Part shown: in pieces, positions 1-8,438 of the stretch
Layout: every line of letters begins with the position of its first letter
Position numbering within the stretch: position 1 is the stretch's first letter
Source: Aquipseudomonas guryensis
GTDB taxonomy: Bacteria > Pseudomonadota > Gammaproteobacteria > Pseudomonadales > Pseudomonadaceae
Direction of reading: 5' to 3'
Assembly: GCF_014164785.1 (NCBI RefSeq)
Contig: NZ_JACJFN010000003.1
Location: 186,001-250,000 of the forward strand
Length of the DNA: 64,000 nt
Translations under genes and position numbers: made by a program
Notes under the pieces: generated by a model
The model's database searches: none
Seen by the model: only the letters and a program-made list of their open reading frames with translations
What the model was told of the DNA's origin: nothing

Positions 1-771
1 ATCTGGGCCGGCCCCTGCTATCGCCCAGCCGCACTCCTGGTCGATCGCGAAGGGCCGATGGTGCGCCAGCGTAAGGGCCGCGATTGGCAGGTATTGGCCC
101 AGCATCTGCCGAATTACGACAGCCTGTTTGACCAGATTGGCAACGACCCAGGTTTCCCGGAGGTGTTCCAACTGCGCGAGGCCATCCGTCGCTGGCGCTT
201 CTACGATCACTTTCGCACCGACGCCGAAGCACCAGCCCGCCAGCCGCAACTGGGCACCCGCACTCCTGTGCTGCACCACGACGGGCGCGACCTTGCGGCC
301 GCATTGCAGACTATCCGCGAAATTGGCTACCGCCCGGCTCTGGAACAGGCTATCGCCGACGCTTTCCCCGGTTCCGAACTGAGCATCGATTGCCAACCCG
401 GTGGGCGCTTCAGCGTAGCCCTGCGCCAGGAGGGCCTGCTGCGCCCGCTGTCGGCAGCAGAGCTATCCGATGGCACCCTGCGCTACCTGCTGCTGGTGGC
501 TGCTCTGCTCACCCCCAGACCGCCCTCACTGATGGTGCTCAATGAGCCGGAAACCAGCCTGCACCCGGATCTGCTGCCGGCGCTCGGGCGGCTGATCATC
601 GAGGCCTCGCGGCATACCCAGGTGTGGGTGGTGTCCCACGCCAGTCGGCTGATCGCCACACTGGAACAACACCCGGAATGCAACTCCATCGTCCTCGACA
701 AAAGCTTCGGGCAGACCGCCATACAGGGCCAGAGTCTGCTCAATGAACCCGCCTGGCACTGGCCGGATTAG
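1..771 (+). CDS. AAA family ATPase, C-terminal part (gene cut by window edge)
   Basis: The frame is open from base 1 and ends at a TAG at 769-771, so only the last 256 residues are visible and the true start lies outside; the first in-frame ATG (position 58) is internal. The visible part has the C-terminal half of an SMC/RecF/OLD-like ATPase: a signature-like LSDGT, a Walker B strand ending in NEPETSLHP (acidic residues plus the usual D-loop-like turn) and a switch VVSHA. The Walker A motif must lie upstream. Proteins of this type are annotated as predicted ATPases with an ABC-like head, and the specific role is unknown. The 3' end overlaps the convergent transporter gene by 4 bases. Confidence 0.8.
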   Translation: MWAGPCYRPAALLVDREGPMVRQRKGRDWQVLAQHLPNYDSLFDQIGNDPGFPEVFQLREAIRRWRFYDHFRTDAEAPARQPQLGTRTPVLHHDGRDLAAALQTIREIGYRPALEQAIADAFPGSELSIDCQPGGRFSVALRQEGLLRPLSAAELSDGTLRYLLLVAALLTPRPPSLMVLNEPETSLHPDLLPALGRLIIEASRHTQVWVVSHASRLIATLEQHPECNSIVLDKSFGQTAIQGQSLLNEPAWHWPD

Positions 772-1667
772 GCCCGATCTGCCTGCGGACTCACCACCGA
801 GCGCGGCTGGCGGAACACCAGCACATTGCCGAGCATCACCAGCACCAGCCCCAACAGCGCCGGCAGGGTCCACTGGTAGCCCTCAACGAACACCGAGATA
901 TTCAGCGCCACCACCGGGAACAGCACGGTGCAGTAGGCCGCGCGCTCCGGGCCGAGGCGCCCGACCAGGGTCAGGTAGGCGGTGAAGCCGATCACCGAGC
1001 CGGGAATCGCCAGGTACAGCAGGGTGCCGATATAGCGCGGGCTGTTCTCGAAGGTGAACGGGATACCGCTGACCAGGCAGTAGCCGACCAGCAACAGCGC
1101 GCCGTAGAACATGCCCCAGGCATTGGTGGTCAGCGGCCGCAGCCCGGCCTGCTGCTGCAGGCTGGACAGCAGGTTGCCGGCGGAAAAACACAGCGTGCCG
1201 ATCAGCGCCAGGCCCAGGCCGATCAGGCTTTCGCGGCTGGCCTCATGGCCCGCCAGTTGCGGCCAGAACAGCAGGGCCAGGCCGAACATGCCCAGCGCGC
1301 CGCCGGCCAGCACATTGGCGGCAATCCGCCGACCCATGAAGATCCGTGCATTGAGCGCATTCCACAGCGTCGCGGTGGAGAAGATCACCGCCACCAGACC
1401 GCTGGGAATCCACTGGCTGGCGGTGTAAAAGCACATGAAGTTGATGCAGAACAGGCACAAGCCCTGCGCCAGGCAGATCAACTGACCCCGGCGGTTCATC
1501 GGTTGTAGACGGCCGCTGAGCAGCAGAATGGCGAACAGCACCAGGGCCGCCAGGGCGAAGCGGTAGGCGATGGAAACTGGAATGGCCACCTCGCCCAACT
1601 GCAGCTTGAGGGCGATCCAGGTGGTGCCCCAGATCAGCACGGTCAACAGGTACAGCGACAGGTTCAT
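768..1667 (-). CDS. EamA/DMT-family drug/metabolite transporter
   Basis: This 299-residue protein is almost entirely hydrophobic, with about ten predicted membrane helices in two repeats of five, the hallmark of EamA (DUF6) transporters. The N-terminal WGTTWIALK is the typical first-helix motif. Members export amino acids, metabolites or drugs across the inner membrane; the substrate cannot be read from sequence. It is divergent from an AraC-type regulator gene starting at 1781, an arrangement in which the regulator often controls the exporter. The ATG at 1667 gives a full-length family member. Confidence 0.85.
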   Translation of the reverse strand: MNLSLYLLTVLIWGTTWIALKLQLGEVAIPVSIAYRFALAALVLFAILLLSGRLQPMNRRGQLICLAQGLCLFCINFMCFYTASQWIPSGLVAVIFSTATLWNALNARIFMGRRIAANVLAGGALGMFGLALLFWPQLAGHEASRESLIGLGLALIGTLCFSAGNLLSSLQQQAGLRPLTTNAWGMFYGALLLVGYCLVSGIPFTFENSPRYIGTLLYLAIPGSVIGFTAYLTLVGRLGPERAAYCTVLFPVVALNISVFVEGYQWTLPALLGLVLVMLGNVLVFRQPRSVVSPQADRA

Positions 1668-1780
1668 GGCCAGGCTCCGCGAGACAGGCCTTCAGTCTCG
1701 ACCCGCCAGGCCGCCTGCGCTTGCACAAAATTGCGCTTATCTGCGCCAGGCCGGTGGCAGCGACGAATGCCGGGAGTAGG

Positions 1781-2686
1781 ATGGCAACTGTCCAACTCCG
1801 CACTCACACGTCAATGACCAGCCTCGCCCACAACCAGGTCTTCCAGTCCCTCAGCAGCTCTCCGCACGCGCGCCTGCTGCATGGTGCCGAGCTGGGCGAC
1901 GACCTGGCCGCGGCGCTGTGGACCAACCACCACGACGCCCGCGACTACCAGGGGCCGAGCCAGCACACACTGTCCTGCTACCTGGCCGGCGGCACTGGCA
2001 CCTTTCGCCGCGAGAGGCCCGGCAGTAAGGGCGCGCCGGACAAGCTGTGCATCCTGCCGGCCGGACATGAATCATCCTGGGTGATCAATGGCGAAATCTG
2101 CCTGGCCCACCTTTATGTGAGCCCCGAGCGTTTCGCCGCCAGCGCGGTCACCCTGCTCGACCGCGAGCCGCGCGAACTGCAGCTGCGGGAAAGCACCTTC
2201 CTCGATGACCCACAACTGGCCGGACAATTTCGCCAGCTGGTGCAGCTGGACTGGAAGGAGCCAGGCGAGCGCCTGCTCGGCAGCAGCCTGGCCCACGAGA
2301 TGATCAGCCATGTGCTGCTGACCCAGGTCGGCCTGCGCCAGGGCCTGAAGGTAAAGGGTGGTCTGGCGCCACACCTGCGCCGCCGGTTGGCCGAGTACAT
2401 CGAGCAGCATCTCGACCAGTCCCTCAGCCTGGGTGAGCTGGCGCAGCTGGCAGCGCTGTCGGAATACCACTTCGTGCGCATGTTCCGCGCCAGCTTCGGC
2501 CTGCCGCCGCACCGCTATGTGCTGCAACGGCGCCTGCTGCGTGCGCGCCAGTTGCTGCAGCACAGCCGCCTGCCACTGGGCGAGATCGCCCTGGCCTGCG
2601 GCTTCGCCAGCGCCAGCCACTTCAGCAATCGCTTCCGCGCAGTCTTTGGCGCCGCTCCAGGTCTGCTACGCGCCGCAGCGGACTGA
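1781..2686 (+). CDS. AraC-family transcriptional regulator
   Basis: The 301-residue protein has an N-terminal sensor or dimerisation region (about residues 1-190) and a C-terminal AraC-type double helix-turn-helix. The first HTH reads around LAQLAALSEYHF and the second contains the family signature IALACGFASASHFSNRFR. An ATG at 1781 follows the purine-rich GGAGTAGG directly. A second in-frame ATG at 1814 has no Shine-Dalgarno sequence, and an upstream TTG at 1721 would add a poor N-terminus. The divergent EamA transporter is the likely target. The stop codon abuts the stop of the convergent DUF3325 gene, together forming TGATCA. Confidence 0.85.
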   Translation: MATVQLRTHTSMTSLAHNQVFQSLSSSPHARLLHGAELGDDLAAALWTNHHDARDYQGPSQHTLSCYLAGGTGTFRRERPGSKGAPDKLCILPAGHESSWVINGEICLAHLYVSPERFAASAVTLLDREPRELQLRESTFLDDPQLAGQFRQLVQLDWKEPGERLLGSSLAHEMISHVLLTQVGLRQGLKVKGGLAPHLRRRLAEYIEQHLDQSLSLGELAQLAALSEYHFVRMFRASFGLPPHRYVLQRRLLRARQLLQHSRLPLGEIALACGFASASHFSNRFRAVFGAAPGLLRAAAD

Positions 2687-3007
2687 TCAGACCAGCAGAC
2701 TCAAGCCACCAGCAGCCGGCAACAGCGCGGCCAGCGGCAACACCCAGCGCGCGCGCCAGGCCAGCATAGCGACCAGCAGCAGCCCCGCCAGCATCAGTAG
2801 GCACAGCCAGGTCACCGCACCGATCTCGCCGCCCGACTGCTCGATGGACAGCAGCAGACCGAGAACCAGGCAGACCAGCGCCAGGCTGTGCAGCAATCGC
2901 TGACGGCCGATGCTGGGTGCGCCCTGCAGCAGGGTCTTGTGGTGGCGCGACATGGCCAGACTGAGAGCCAGCAGCGCCAGGTAACTCAGGGCAAAACCCA
3001 GCAGCAT
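2687..3007 (-). CDS. DUF3325-like small inner-membrane protein
   Basis: This 106-residue protein has about four hydrophobic helices and a conserved-looking SRHHKTLLQG after the first helix, as in DUF3325 proteins. The ATG at 3007 overlaps the TGA of the upstream PepSY gene by one base (TGATG), so translation is probably coupled. The frame extends further upstream but that extension lies inside the PepSY gene. In pseudomonads the DUF3649-PepSY-DUF3325 trio often sits beside TonB-dependent siderophore receptors, so a role in iron handling is inferred; no biochemical function is established. Confidence 0.75.
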   Translation of the reverse strand: MLLGFALSYLALLALSLAMSRHHKTLLQGAPSIGRQRLLHSLALVCLVLGLLLSIEQSGGEIGAVTWLCLLMLAGLLLVAMLAWRARWVLPLAALLPAAGGLSLLV

Positions 3008-4533
3008 CACAGTGCCTCCTCGACCAGCACGCGACGCGCGCGGGGTTCCTGGGCCTGTTGCGGTTGGGCCCAGCGCCAGGCGAACAGGGCACAGAGCAGG
3101 CCGCTGAACAACAGGAACAGATCGATGCCGGCCAGCGCCCAGTCGCCGCGCAATAGGCTGGACGGCAAGCCGCCATGGCTGGTGGTCAGCACATTGACCA
3201 GCGGCAACCCAAGGGCCAGCACAGCACCCAGAGCCAACTGCTGGCTGAGCAGACGGCGCGGCTGGTTGCGCTGCACTACCGCCCACAGCGCCAGTAGCAG
3301 CCAGCTGCCAACAAACACCCAGCCCTCGGCCGTAGCGCGTTCGGCCAGATCGGCGGGGATCAATCGGTTACCCCATAACAGCGCAAGACTGGCCAGCGGC
3401 AAACCGGCAAACACGGCGCCATTGAGCGCCCGCACCAGGCCGATGCCGGCACCGCCCCGGGCTTCACGCTTGGCCAACCAGACCTGTAAGCCACCGACCA
3501 GCATGGCGCAACCGGCCAGGCCGAGCAGCAGGTACAGCAGGCGCACCAGCGTGCCGCCGAACTGCGCCATATGCAGACCGGCCAGCCAGGCATAGGCACG
3601 GTAGGCGGTCGAGGCCTGCTGCTGATTGAGCAGCTCGCCGCTGGCGGCGTCGTAGCTCAGGGTGTCCTGCGGCGAGCCGATGCGCGAGTTGTCCAGACGG
3701 CGGATATCCACCACTGCCGCCACATCGCCCGGATGATGCACGCTGACCCAACCGGTCTCACCGCCACCCCAGCGCTGGCGCGACTGTTCAATCAGCTCGT
3801 CCAGCGACATCTGGCTCGCCGCCTTCTGCCCGACGCCCTCGCGCGAGTAGCCGCCCATCACGTCGGTGAAGAACTGTTCGATATTGCTGTTGTAGGCCAC
3901 CTGCGCCCCGGCTGGCATGTAGGTGGCGACGAAGATCGCCACGCCGGTGTAGGCCAGTACCAGGTGGAAGGGAAAGCCGACCACGCCGAACAGGTTGTGC
4001 GCATCCAGCCAGGCGCGCTGGCCATTGGCATTAGGCCGCAGGGTGAAGAAGTCCTTGAAGATGCGCCGATGGATGATCACCCCGGACACCAGCGCCACCA
4101 GCATGAACATGCCGGCCAGGCCGACGATGTACATGCCAAGCGTGCCGCCATGCAGGTTGTAGTGCAGTTCGAAGAAGAAGCCACCGCCGAGGGTTTCAGG
4201 CATCGGCTGCTGGCTGGCCGGATCGAAGGCGACGTTGTGCATTTCCTCGGTTTTGTCCACTTCCCAGCCCAGGCGCCAGAACGGATCACGGCTGGTCGGC
4301 CCATGCATCCAGAAGGCATGCAGCTCGTCGCTGACATTCGCCTCCAGCCAGCCGCGCACCTGATCGGCCGTCATGCTCGACGCCACGCCCTGGTGCAGCG
4401 CCGGACGCATCCAGCGCTCCAGCTCCTTGTCGAAGCAGGCCAGGGTGCCGGCGAAGATGATCACGTAGAGCAGCCAGCTCGGCAGCAGGCCGCCCCAGGT
4501 ATGCAGGCCGGCCATGGATTGACGCAGGCTCAT
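3007..4533 (-). CDS. PepSY-associated transmembrane protein (PiuB-like)
   Basis: A 508-residue polytopic membrane protein of the PepSY_TM family. It has an N-terminal helix at about residues 20-40, a large periplasmic segment, and further helix pairs that include HTWGG, HYNLHGG, HNLFGVVGFPFHL and GLHMAQFGG. These histidine-bearing helix boundaries are the family hallmark and are thought to bind haem or metal. Members are iron-regulated and several act as inner-membrane ferrisiderophore reductases. Its start overlaps the upstream DUF3649 gene by 4 bases (ATGA) and its stop overlaps DUF3325, so the three form one operon. Confidence 0.88.
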   Translation of the reverse strand: MSLRQSMAGLHTWGGLLPSWLLYVIIFAGTLACFDKELERWMRPALHQGVASSMTADQVRGWLEANVSDELHAFWMHGPTSRDPFWRLGWEVDKTEEMHNVAFDPASQQPMPETLGGGFFFELHYNLHGGTLGMYIVGLAGMFMLVALVSGVIIHRRIFKDFFTLRPNANGQRAWLDAHNLFGVVGFPFHLVLAYTGVAIFVATYMPAGAQVAYNSNIEQFFTDVMGGYSREGVGQKAASQMSLDELIEQSRQRWGGGETGWVSVHHPGDVAAVVDIRRLDNSRIGSPQDTLSYDAASGELLNQQQASTAYRAYAWLAGLHMAQFGGTLVRLLYLLLGLAGCAMLVGGLQVWLAKREARGGAGIGLVRALNGAVFAGLPLASLALLWGNRLIPADLAERATAEGWVFVGSWLLLALWAVVQRNQPRRLLSQQLALGAVLALGLPLVNVLTTSHGGLPSSLLRGDWALAGIDLFLLFSGLLCALFAWRWAQPQQAQEPRARRVLVEEAL

Positions 4534-4868
4534 GGGCGTACTCCCAGTTCAGTCGGCAGGAAGGCGGCCAGGCACAAGACTGCCGTTAGGCCGACCAGCC
4601 ACAACCAGGCGCGGGTCGCGCTGCGGGCGGCGAACACGTAGATCACCGCTGCCGTCCAGATGGCGAAGCAGACCAGGCTGGCGTACACCACGCGGTCGGC
4701 CCGAACCAGCGGCAGATAAACGGAAAAGAACGCGGTAAAGCCATAGGCCAGTGCATAACCGCCGAACAGGGCAGCCAGCACACGCGAGGCAATGCTCCAG
4801 CGCGACAGGGAAGGGTTCTTGCTCAAGATCGGCTCGCTGTTTTCGGTAAATACATGCAAGCCGCTCAT
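4530..4868 (-). CDS. DUF3649-like iron-uptake-associated membrane protein
   Basis: The 112-residue protein has a short soluble N-terminus followed by three hydrophobic helices (starting around SRVLAALFGGYALAY), matching the small DUF3649 proteins found as first gene of PepSY operons. The ATG at 4868 is the only ATG for a full-length protein, though it lacks a clear Shine-Dalgarno sequence; a TTG 14 codons further in is an alternative. It overlaps the PepSY gene by 4 bases. A partial Fur-like site lies about 40 bases upstream. Confidence 0.72.
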   Translation of the reverse strand: MSGLHVFTENSEPILSKNPSLSRWSIASRVLAALFGGYALAYGFTAFFSVYLPLVRADRVVYASLVCFAIWTAAVIYVFAARSATRAWLWLVGLTAVLCLAAFLPTELGVRP

Positions 4869-4907
4869 CTGGGAGCGGCTGGCAACTACGAATCAGCGCC
4901 ATATAGT

Positions 4908-4926
4908 ATTGAGAAACACTTGCAGT
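4908..4926 (-). promoter_or_regulatory. Possible degenerate Fur box
   Basis: The stretch beginning ATTGAGAAACACTTGC keeps the left half (ATTGAGAA) of the pseudomonad Fur consensus but the right half is degraded. It sits 40 bases upstream of the DUF3649-PepSY-DUF3325 operon, which is expected to be iron-regulated. This is suggestive only. Confidence 0.3.
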
Positions 4927-5018
4927 GGAAAGCTATTAACGTTCTAGCCTCTGCACTTCCGGGCAGACCTTGCGCATAACAAGAGGCGGCAAGCCTGCCA
5001 AATTAGTCACGAACCACC

Positions 5019-5498
5019 TCAGACTTCGCCGGCCTCGCGCTCACGCTCCCGACTCAGGCGCATAGGCGCCTGCACCGAAGGGAAGCGCGAGGAGGCATAG
5101 CGCACCACCAGGATCGCCAGGCCGAGCAACAAAATGGCGCCGGAGACATAGACCACGCCCATGTCCGGGCGATGATGGTGCGACACATCGGAAATCAGCA
5201 GACGTGTCAGCGCAGTGATCGCCACGTAGATCAGGAAGCGCACCGGCATGTGGTTGGTCTTGAAGTAGATGCCAACCATGGCCCCCAGCTCCAGGTAGAT
5301 GAACAGCAGGAGGATGTCATCCACCGTGATATGGCCCTTCTCCAGCATGCCGAGAAAGGCCACCACCGAGGCCCAGGCGGTAATGCCGCCAATGCCGAAC
5401 AGCGCCAGGTAGTGGAACGACTCCACCATCAGGTTGCCGACGGACTGCGCAAAGTCATGCATGCCCTCGCGCAGGGCTTCGATCTGTTTCGATTTCAC
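5019..5498 (-). CDS. psiE: PsiE-family phosphate-starvation-inducible membrane protein
   Basis: A 159-residue protein with four hydrophobic helices and a charged C-terminal tail, matching PsiE in length and layout. Recognisable parts are the ESFHYLALF first helix, the short soluble LEKGHITVDDILLLF segment, the MPVRFLIY motif and a histidine cluster (SHHHRPD) before the last helix. A GTG start at 5498 is preceded by GGAG with 8-base spacing. PsiE is induced by phosphate starvation in E. coli and its molecular function is unknown. No convincing Pho box was seen upstream. Confidence 0.85.
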   Translation of the reverse strand: MKSKQIEALREGMHDFAQSVGNLMVESFHYLALFGIGGITAWASVVAFLGMLEKGHITVDDILLLFIYLELGAMVGIYFKTNHMPVRFLIYVAITALTRLLISDVSHHHRPDMGVVYVSGAILLLGLAILVVRYASSRFPSVQAPMRLSREREREAGEV

Positions 5499-5663
5499 GC
5501 TGTTACTCCTGACTACTCTTGATTGGCCATGCTGGCACTACCTGATGACGGTTATGCAGAATGGAGGCCAGCATGACGCCCGGGCATTGGCTGCGGGCAC
5601 AGCGATGGGGCTGCCGGCAAAGACTTTGGCGCAGGCCTTGCAGCAATGATGCATCTCTTTATA

Positions 5664-5679
5664 CTGTATGCAAATACAG
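5664..5679 (+). promoter_or_regulatory. LexA (SOS) box of yebG
   Basis: CTGTATGCAAATACAG matches the gammaproteobacterial LexA consensus CTG-N10-CAG, with the AT-rich alternating core and flanking TA/TA that extend the palindrome to 20 bases. It ends 38 bases before the yebG start, where it would cover the promoter. The first gene downstream is a known SOS gene, which supports function. Confidence 0.9.
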
Positions 5680-5717
5680 TATTTTTCTTCCCAACAGATA
5701 CAGGAATGAGGTGATGA

Positions 5718-5978
5718 ATGGCCGTCGAAGTGGTGTACCGCAGCAGTCGCGACCTGGAGCGCTTGTTCATGGATAAGGCCGAAGCCGATCGTTACGACAA
5801 GATGCTGGAACTGGCCGAAGCGCTGTCCGAGGCGCTGCAGAAAGCCGTGCCCTCGCTCAGCGAGCAGCAGGTGGAAGAACTCGGCATCTTCATGGCGAAG
5901 AACCGCGACACCTTCGCCAAGGCCTTCAAGAACCAGCCGGAAGCGCTGGCCGAACTGGGCGCAGAAACCGCCGAGTAA
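5718..5978 (+). CDS. yebG: YebG-family SOS-regulated protein
   Basis: The 86-residue protein begins MAVEVVYRSSRDLERLFM, the characteristic YebG N-terminus, continues with a KAEADRYDKMLELAEAL helix and ends in an acidic tail. YebG is DNA-damage-inducible in E. coli, and its biochemical role is unclear. The ATG at 5718 follows GAGGTG. A consensus LexA box just upstream makes this a single-gene SOS transcription unit. It is isolated from its neighbours by intergenic gaps. Confidence 0.92.
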   Translation: MAVEVVYRSSRDLERLFMDKAEADRYDKMLELAEALSEALQKAVPSLSEQQVEELGIFMAKNRDTFAKAFKNQPEALAELGAETAE

Positions 5979-6359
5979 AGTCGCTTCAGGTCGTTACCGG
6001 CTGCTTGCCGCAAGCAGCCGGCGATCACCCGGTGGATTGACGGCGCAGGCGCCAATCGCTAGTTTCATCGCCTCTTTCCGCTCACTCGCAACCTGAGCCC
6101 ATGACCTTTCAAGCGCACAACTCCCTCGTCATCCCGCTGGCTGCCCATGCTGCCGGGGATGCTGCTGCGCGCCTGAGCCTGATTTCCCCACCTGTCGCAC
6201 CTCCCGCTGCACGTCGGGCCGGCACACCTCCGCCGCCACCCGCGTACACCGCTGCGGGCTGATTTCAGCCCGACTCCCGGCTCCGTTGCGCTTCTGGCCT
6301 GCCTGTCCTAAGTGACCGGCTAGTGGAGCCTGTTAAGCCTTTGCGACAGGTGATTCATC
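5979..6359. other. Intergenic stretch between yebG and an EamA gene
   Basis: Apart from the yebG-distal hairpin, this stretch holds a C-rich region and an 8-bp hairpin at 6255-6272 (CGGGCTGA with its complement). No open frame with a ribosome site or recognisable protein was found, and no clear promoter could be assigned to the downstream transporter. Confidence 0.5.
5997..6021 (+). terminator. Perfect 11-bp hairpin downstream of yebG
   Basis: CCGGCTGCTTG and its exact complement are separated by a 3-base loop, starting 19 bases after the yebG stop. Position and stem strength suggest a transcription terminator or mRNA-stabilising hairpin, but there is no T-run after it, so intrinsic termination is doubtful. 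Confidence 0.4.
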
Positions 6360-7214
6360 ATGTATTTCAACAAGACCTTCTGGGGCGCATGCGCCTCGAC
6401 TGCGCTGTTCGTCCTGCTCTGGAGCAGCGGCGCGATCTTCGCCAGGCTGGGCCTGGACCATGCCTCGGCTTTCGCCCTGCTGACCCTGCGCTTTGCCCTG
6501 GCCCTCAGCGTTCTGTTGCTGATTGGCAGCCTCACGCGTACCTGGTTGCCCGCGCGTGGCAAGCGCTGGCGCACGGCGGCGACCGGCCTGCTGCTGATCG
6601 GCGGCTACTCCATCTGCTATCTGCTGGCGCTGGATAACGGCGTGACACCGGGCGTGCTGGCCACCCTGCTCGGCGTGCAGCCAATCCTCACCCTGTTCAT
6701 CCTGGAGCAGCGCTTTGCCGCGCTGCGCCTGCTGGGGCTGGGCATCGCTCTGGCGGGGCTGGTGCTGGTGGTGTGGCATAGCCTGCAGCAAGCGGCCCTG
6801 GGCGCGACAGGCATGGTCTATGCCCTGGCGGCGCTGGCCTGCATGACCGGCGGCGCCATCCTGCAGAAGGGCCTGCAGCAGACACCCCTGCACACCCTGC
6901 CCCTGCAATACGCCGCGAGCCTGCTGGCCTGCGCGGCGCTGCTGCCGCTGCAGCCCTTTAGCGTGGACTGGTCACTAGACCTGCTGCTGCCGCTGCTGTG
7001 GCTGGCCATCGTGATCTCGGTGGTGGCGCAGTTGCTGCTCTATCGACTGATCCAGGCGGGCAATCTGGTCAACGTCACCAGCCTGTTCTACCTGGTGCCG
7101 GGGGTGACGGCGGCCATGGATTATCTGTTCCTCGGCAACCGCATGAGCAGCCTGAGCCTTGTCGGTATGGCGGCCATCGTGCTGGGGCTGGTTCTGGTGT
7201 TTCGCAAGGGCTAG
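6360..7214 (+). CDS. EamA/DMT-family transporter
   Basis: A 284-residue protein with about ten membrane helices arranged as two EamA repeats. The motif LLWSSGAIFARLGLDHASAF in helix 1 and the loop after it, and GVQPILTLFILEQRFA in repeat one, are typical of the family. It probably exports a small metabolite or amino acid across the inner membrane; the substrate cannot be predicted. It is a second DMT gene unrelated in detail to that at 768-1667. It is flanked by a convergent dehydrogenase gene and is not in an evident operon. Confidence 0.85.
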   Translation: MYFNKTFWGACASTALFVLLWSSGAIFARLGLDHASAFALLTLRFALALSVLLLIGSLTRTWLPARGKRWRTAATGLLLIGGYSICYLLALDNGVTPGVLATLLGVQPILTLFILEQRFAALRLLGLGIALAGLVLVVWHSLQQAALGATGMVYALAALACMTGGAILQKGLQQTPLHTLPLQYAASLLACAALLPLQPFSVDWSLDLLLPLLWLAIVISVVAQLLLYRLIQAGNLVNVTSLFYLVPGVTAAMDYLFLGNRMSSLSLVGMAAIVLGLVLVFRKG

Positions 7215-7227
7215 AGCCTGCGGCCGA

Positions 7228-7259
7228 CAACGTTCACGGCATTGCTGCCGTGGGCGTTG
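7228..7259. terminator. Imperfect hairpin between convergent genes
   Basis: CAACGTTCACGGCA pairs with TGCCGTGGGCGTTG apart from two mismatches, with a 4-base loop, lying between the ends of the EamA and dehydrogenase genes. It could serve either strand as a terminator, but no long T-run follows. Confidence 0.35.
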
Positions 7260-7268
7260 CCTTGTCAG

Positions 7269-8288
7269 CTAGCCGTACAGCAGTCGCTCCGCCAGCCGGT
7301 CGGCGACCCGCGCGGGCGAGTGCTTGTCGGCCTGGGCATGAGCGTAGATATCGGTCAGGCGCAAGCCGATCTGCGCCAAGTGCGCGGTGATCGCCGGCAG
7401 TTCATAACCCCGATGCTGCAACGAGACATAGATCAGCCCGCCGGAATTGATCACGTAGTCCGGTGCGTAAAGAATACCGCGCGCCTCCAACTCATCGGCG
7501 ATTTCGCCACTGGCCAGCTGGTTGTTGGCCGCACCGGCCACCGCCGCGCAGTGCAGGGTGCCGACCGTCTGGGCATTGAGCACGCCACCCAAGCCACAGG
7601 GGGCGAGGATCTCGCATGGCGTACTGAGCAATGCCTCACTACTCACCGCATGGGCGCCGAGCTGCTCCACCGCCAGCTGTACACGGCCGGGGTCGAGGTC
7701 GCTGACGAACAACTCCACCCCAGCCGCCGCGAGCTGCTCGGCCAGGGCGAAGCCGACATTGCCGAGGCCTTGCACGGCGATGCGCAGCCCTTCCAGATCA
7801 CTGCTGCCCAGACGCGCCAGGGCGGTGGCGCGGATGCCGGCGTAGACGCCCATCGCGGTGTGCGGCGACGGGTCACCGGCGCTGGTGGTGCTAGTCACGT
7901 GCTGGGTTTGCTGGGCGATGCAGTCCATATCGGCGCTGGAGGTGCCGCTGTCCATCGCGGTGATGTAGGCCCCCTTGAGCGATTCGATCATGCGCCCGAA
8001 GGCCTCGAACAGCGCGCCACGGTTATCCACATGGCCCGGACGGATGATCACCGCCTTGCCACCGCCCTGCTCCAAACCGGCCAGGGCGGCCTTGTAGCTC
8101 ATGCCCTGGGCCAGGCGGATAGCATCGCGCACGGCGCTGTCGGTATCGGGATAGGCGAGATAACGGCAACCGCCAAGGGCGGGGCCGAGGCGTGTGTTGT
8201 GAATGGCAATGATGGCCTGGAGGCCGGTGGCAGGATCTTGCGCCAGATGCAGGGCTTCGAGCCGGGCGCTTTCCATCATGGCGAACAT
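7269..8288 (-). CDS. Glu/Leu/Phe/Val dehydrogenase (leucine dehydrogenase-like)
   Basis: The 339-residue protein matches the short (about 340-365 residue) branch of NAD-dependent amino-acid dehydrogenases, which oxidatively deaminate branched or aromatic amino acids to 2-oxo acids. Key parts are the GMSYKAALAGLEQGGGK catalytic segment (lysines 66 and 78), a Rossmann GLGNVG near residue 174 and APCGLGGVLN. The family forms cytosolic oligomers. The ATG at 8288 follows AAGGAAA. The enzyme may be a leucine, valine or phenylalanine dehydrogenase; sequence by eye does not separate these. It is transcribed alone. Confidence 0.87.
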   Translation of the reverse strand: MFAMMESARLEALHLAQDPATGLQAIIAIHNTRLGPALGGCRYLAYPDTDSAVRDAIRLAQGMSYKAALAGLEQGGGKAVIIRPGHVDNRGALFEAFGRMIESLKGAYITAMDSGTSSADMDCIAQQTQHVTSTTSAGDPSPHTAMGVYAGIRATALARLGSSDLEGLRIAVQGLGNVGFALAEQLAAAGVELFVSDLDPGRVQLAVEQLGAHAVSSEALLSTPCEILAPCGLGGVLNAQTVGTLHCAAVAGAANNQLASGEIADELEARGILYAPDYVINSGGLIYVSLQHRGYELPAITAHLAQIGLRLTDIYAHAQADKHSPARVADRLAERLLYG

Positions 8289-8438
8289 GCGGATTTCCTT
8301 GCTGGCTTTACAGGCCAGTATAGGTCGGGCGCTACCTGCGGCTGGGTTGACTGGGTATAAGCCACCCAGTCCTGATAACCAGAGTCACAGTGTACGGCTC
8401 AGATCGCGCCCCGATGAGAACCGCCACAGCATTGGTAC

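Noticed and set aside
5529..5574. ATGCTGGC...GCCAGCAT inverted repeat upstream of psiE
   Set aside because: Eight-base arms with a 30-base loop are within chance expectation in this composition, and nothing else supports a regulatory role.
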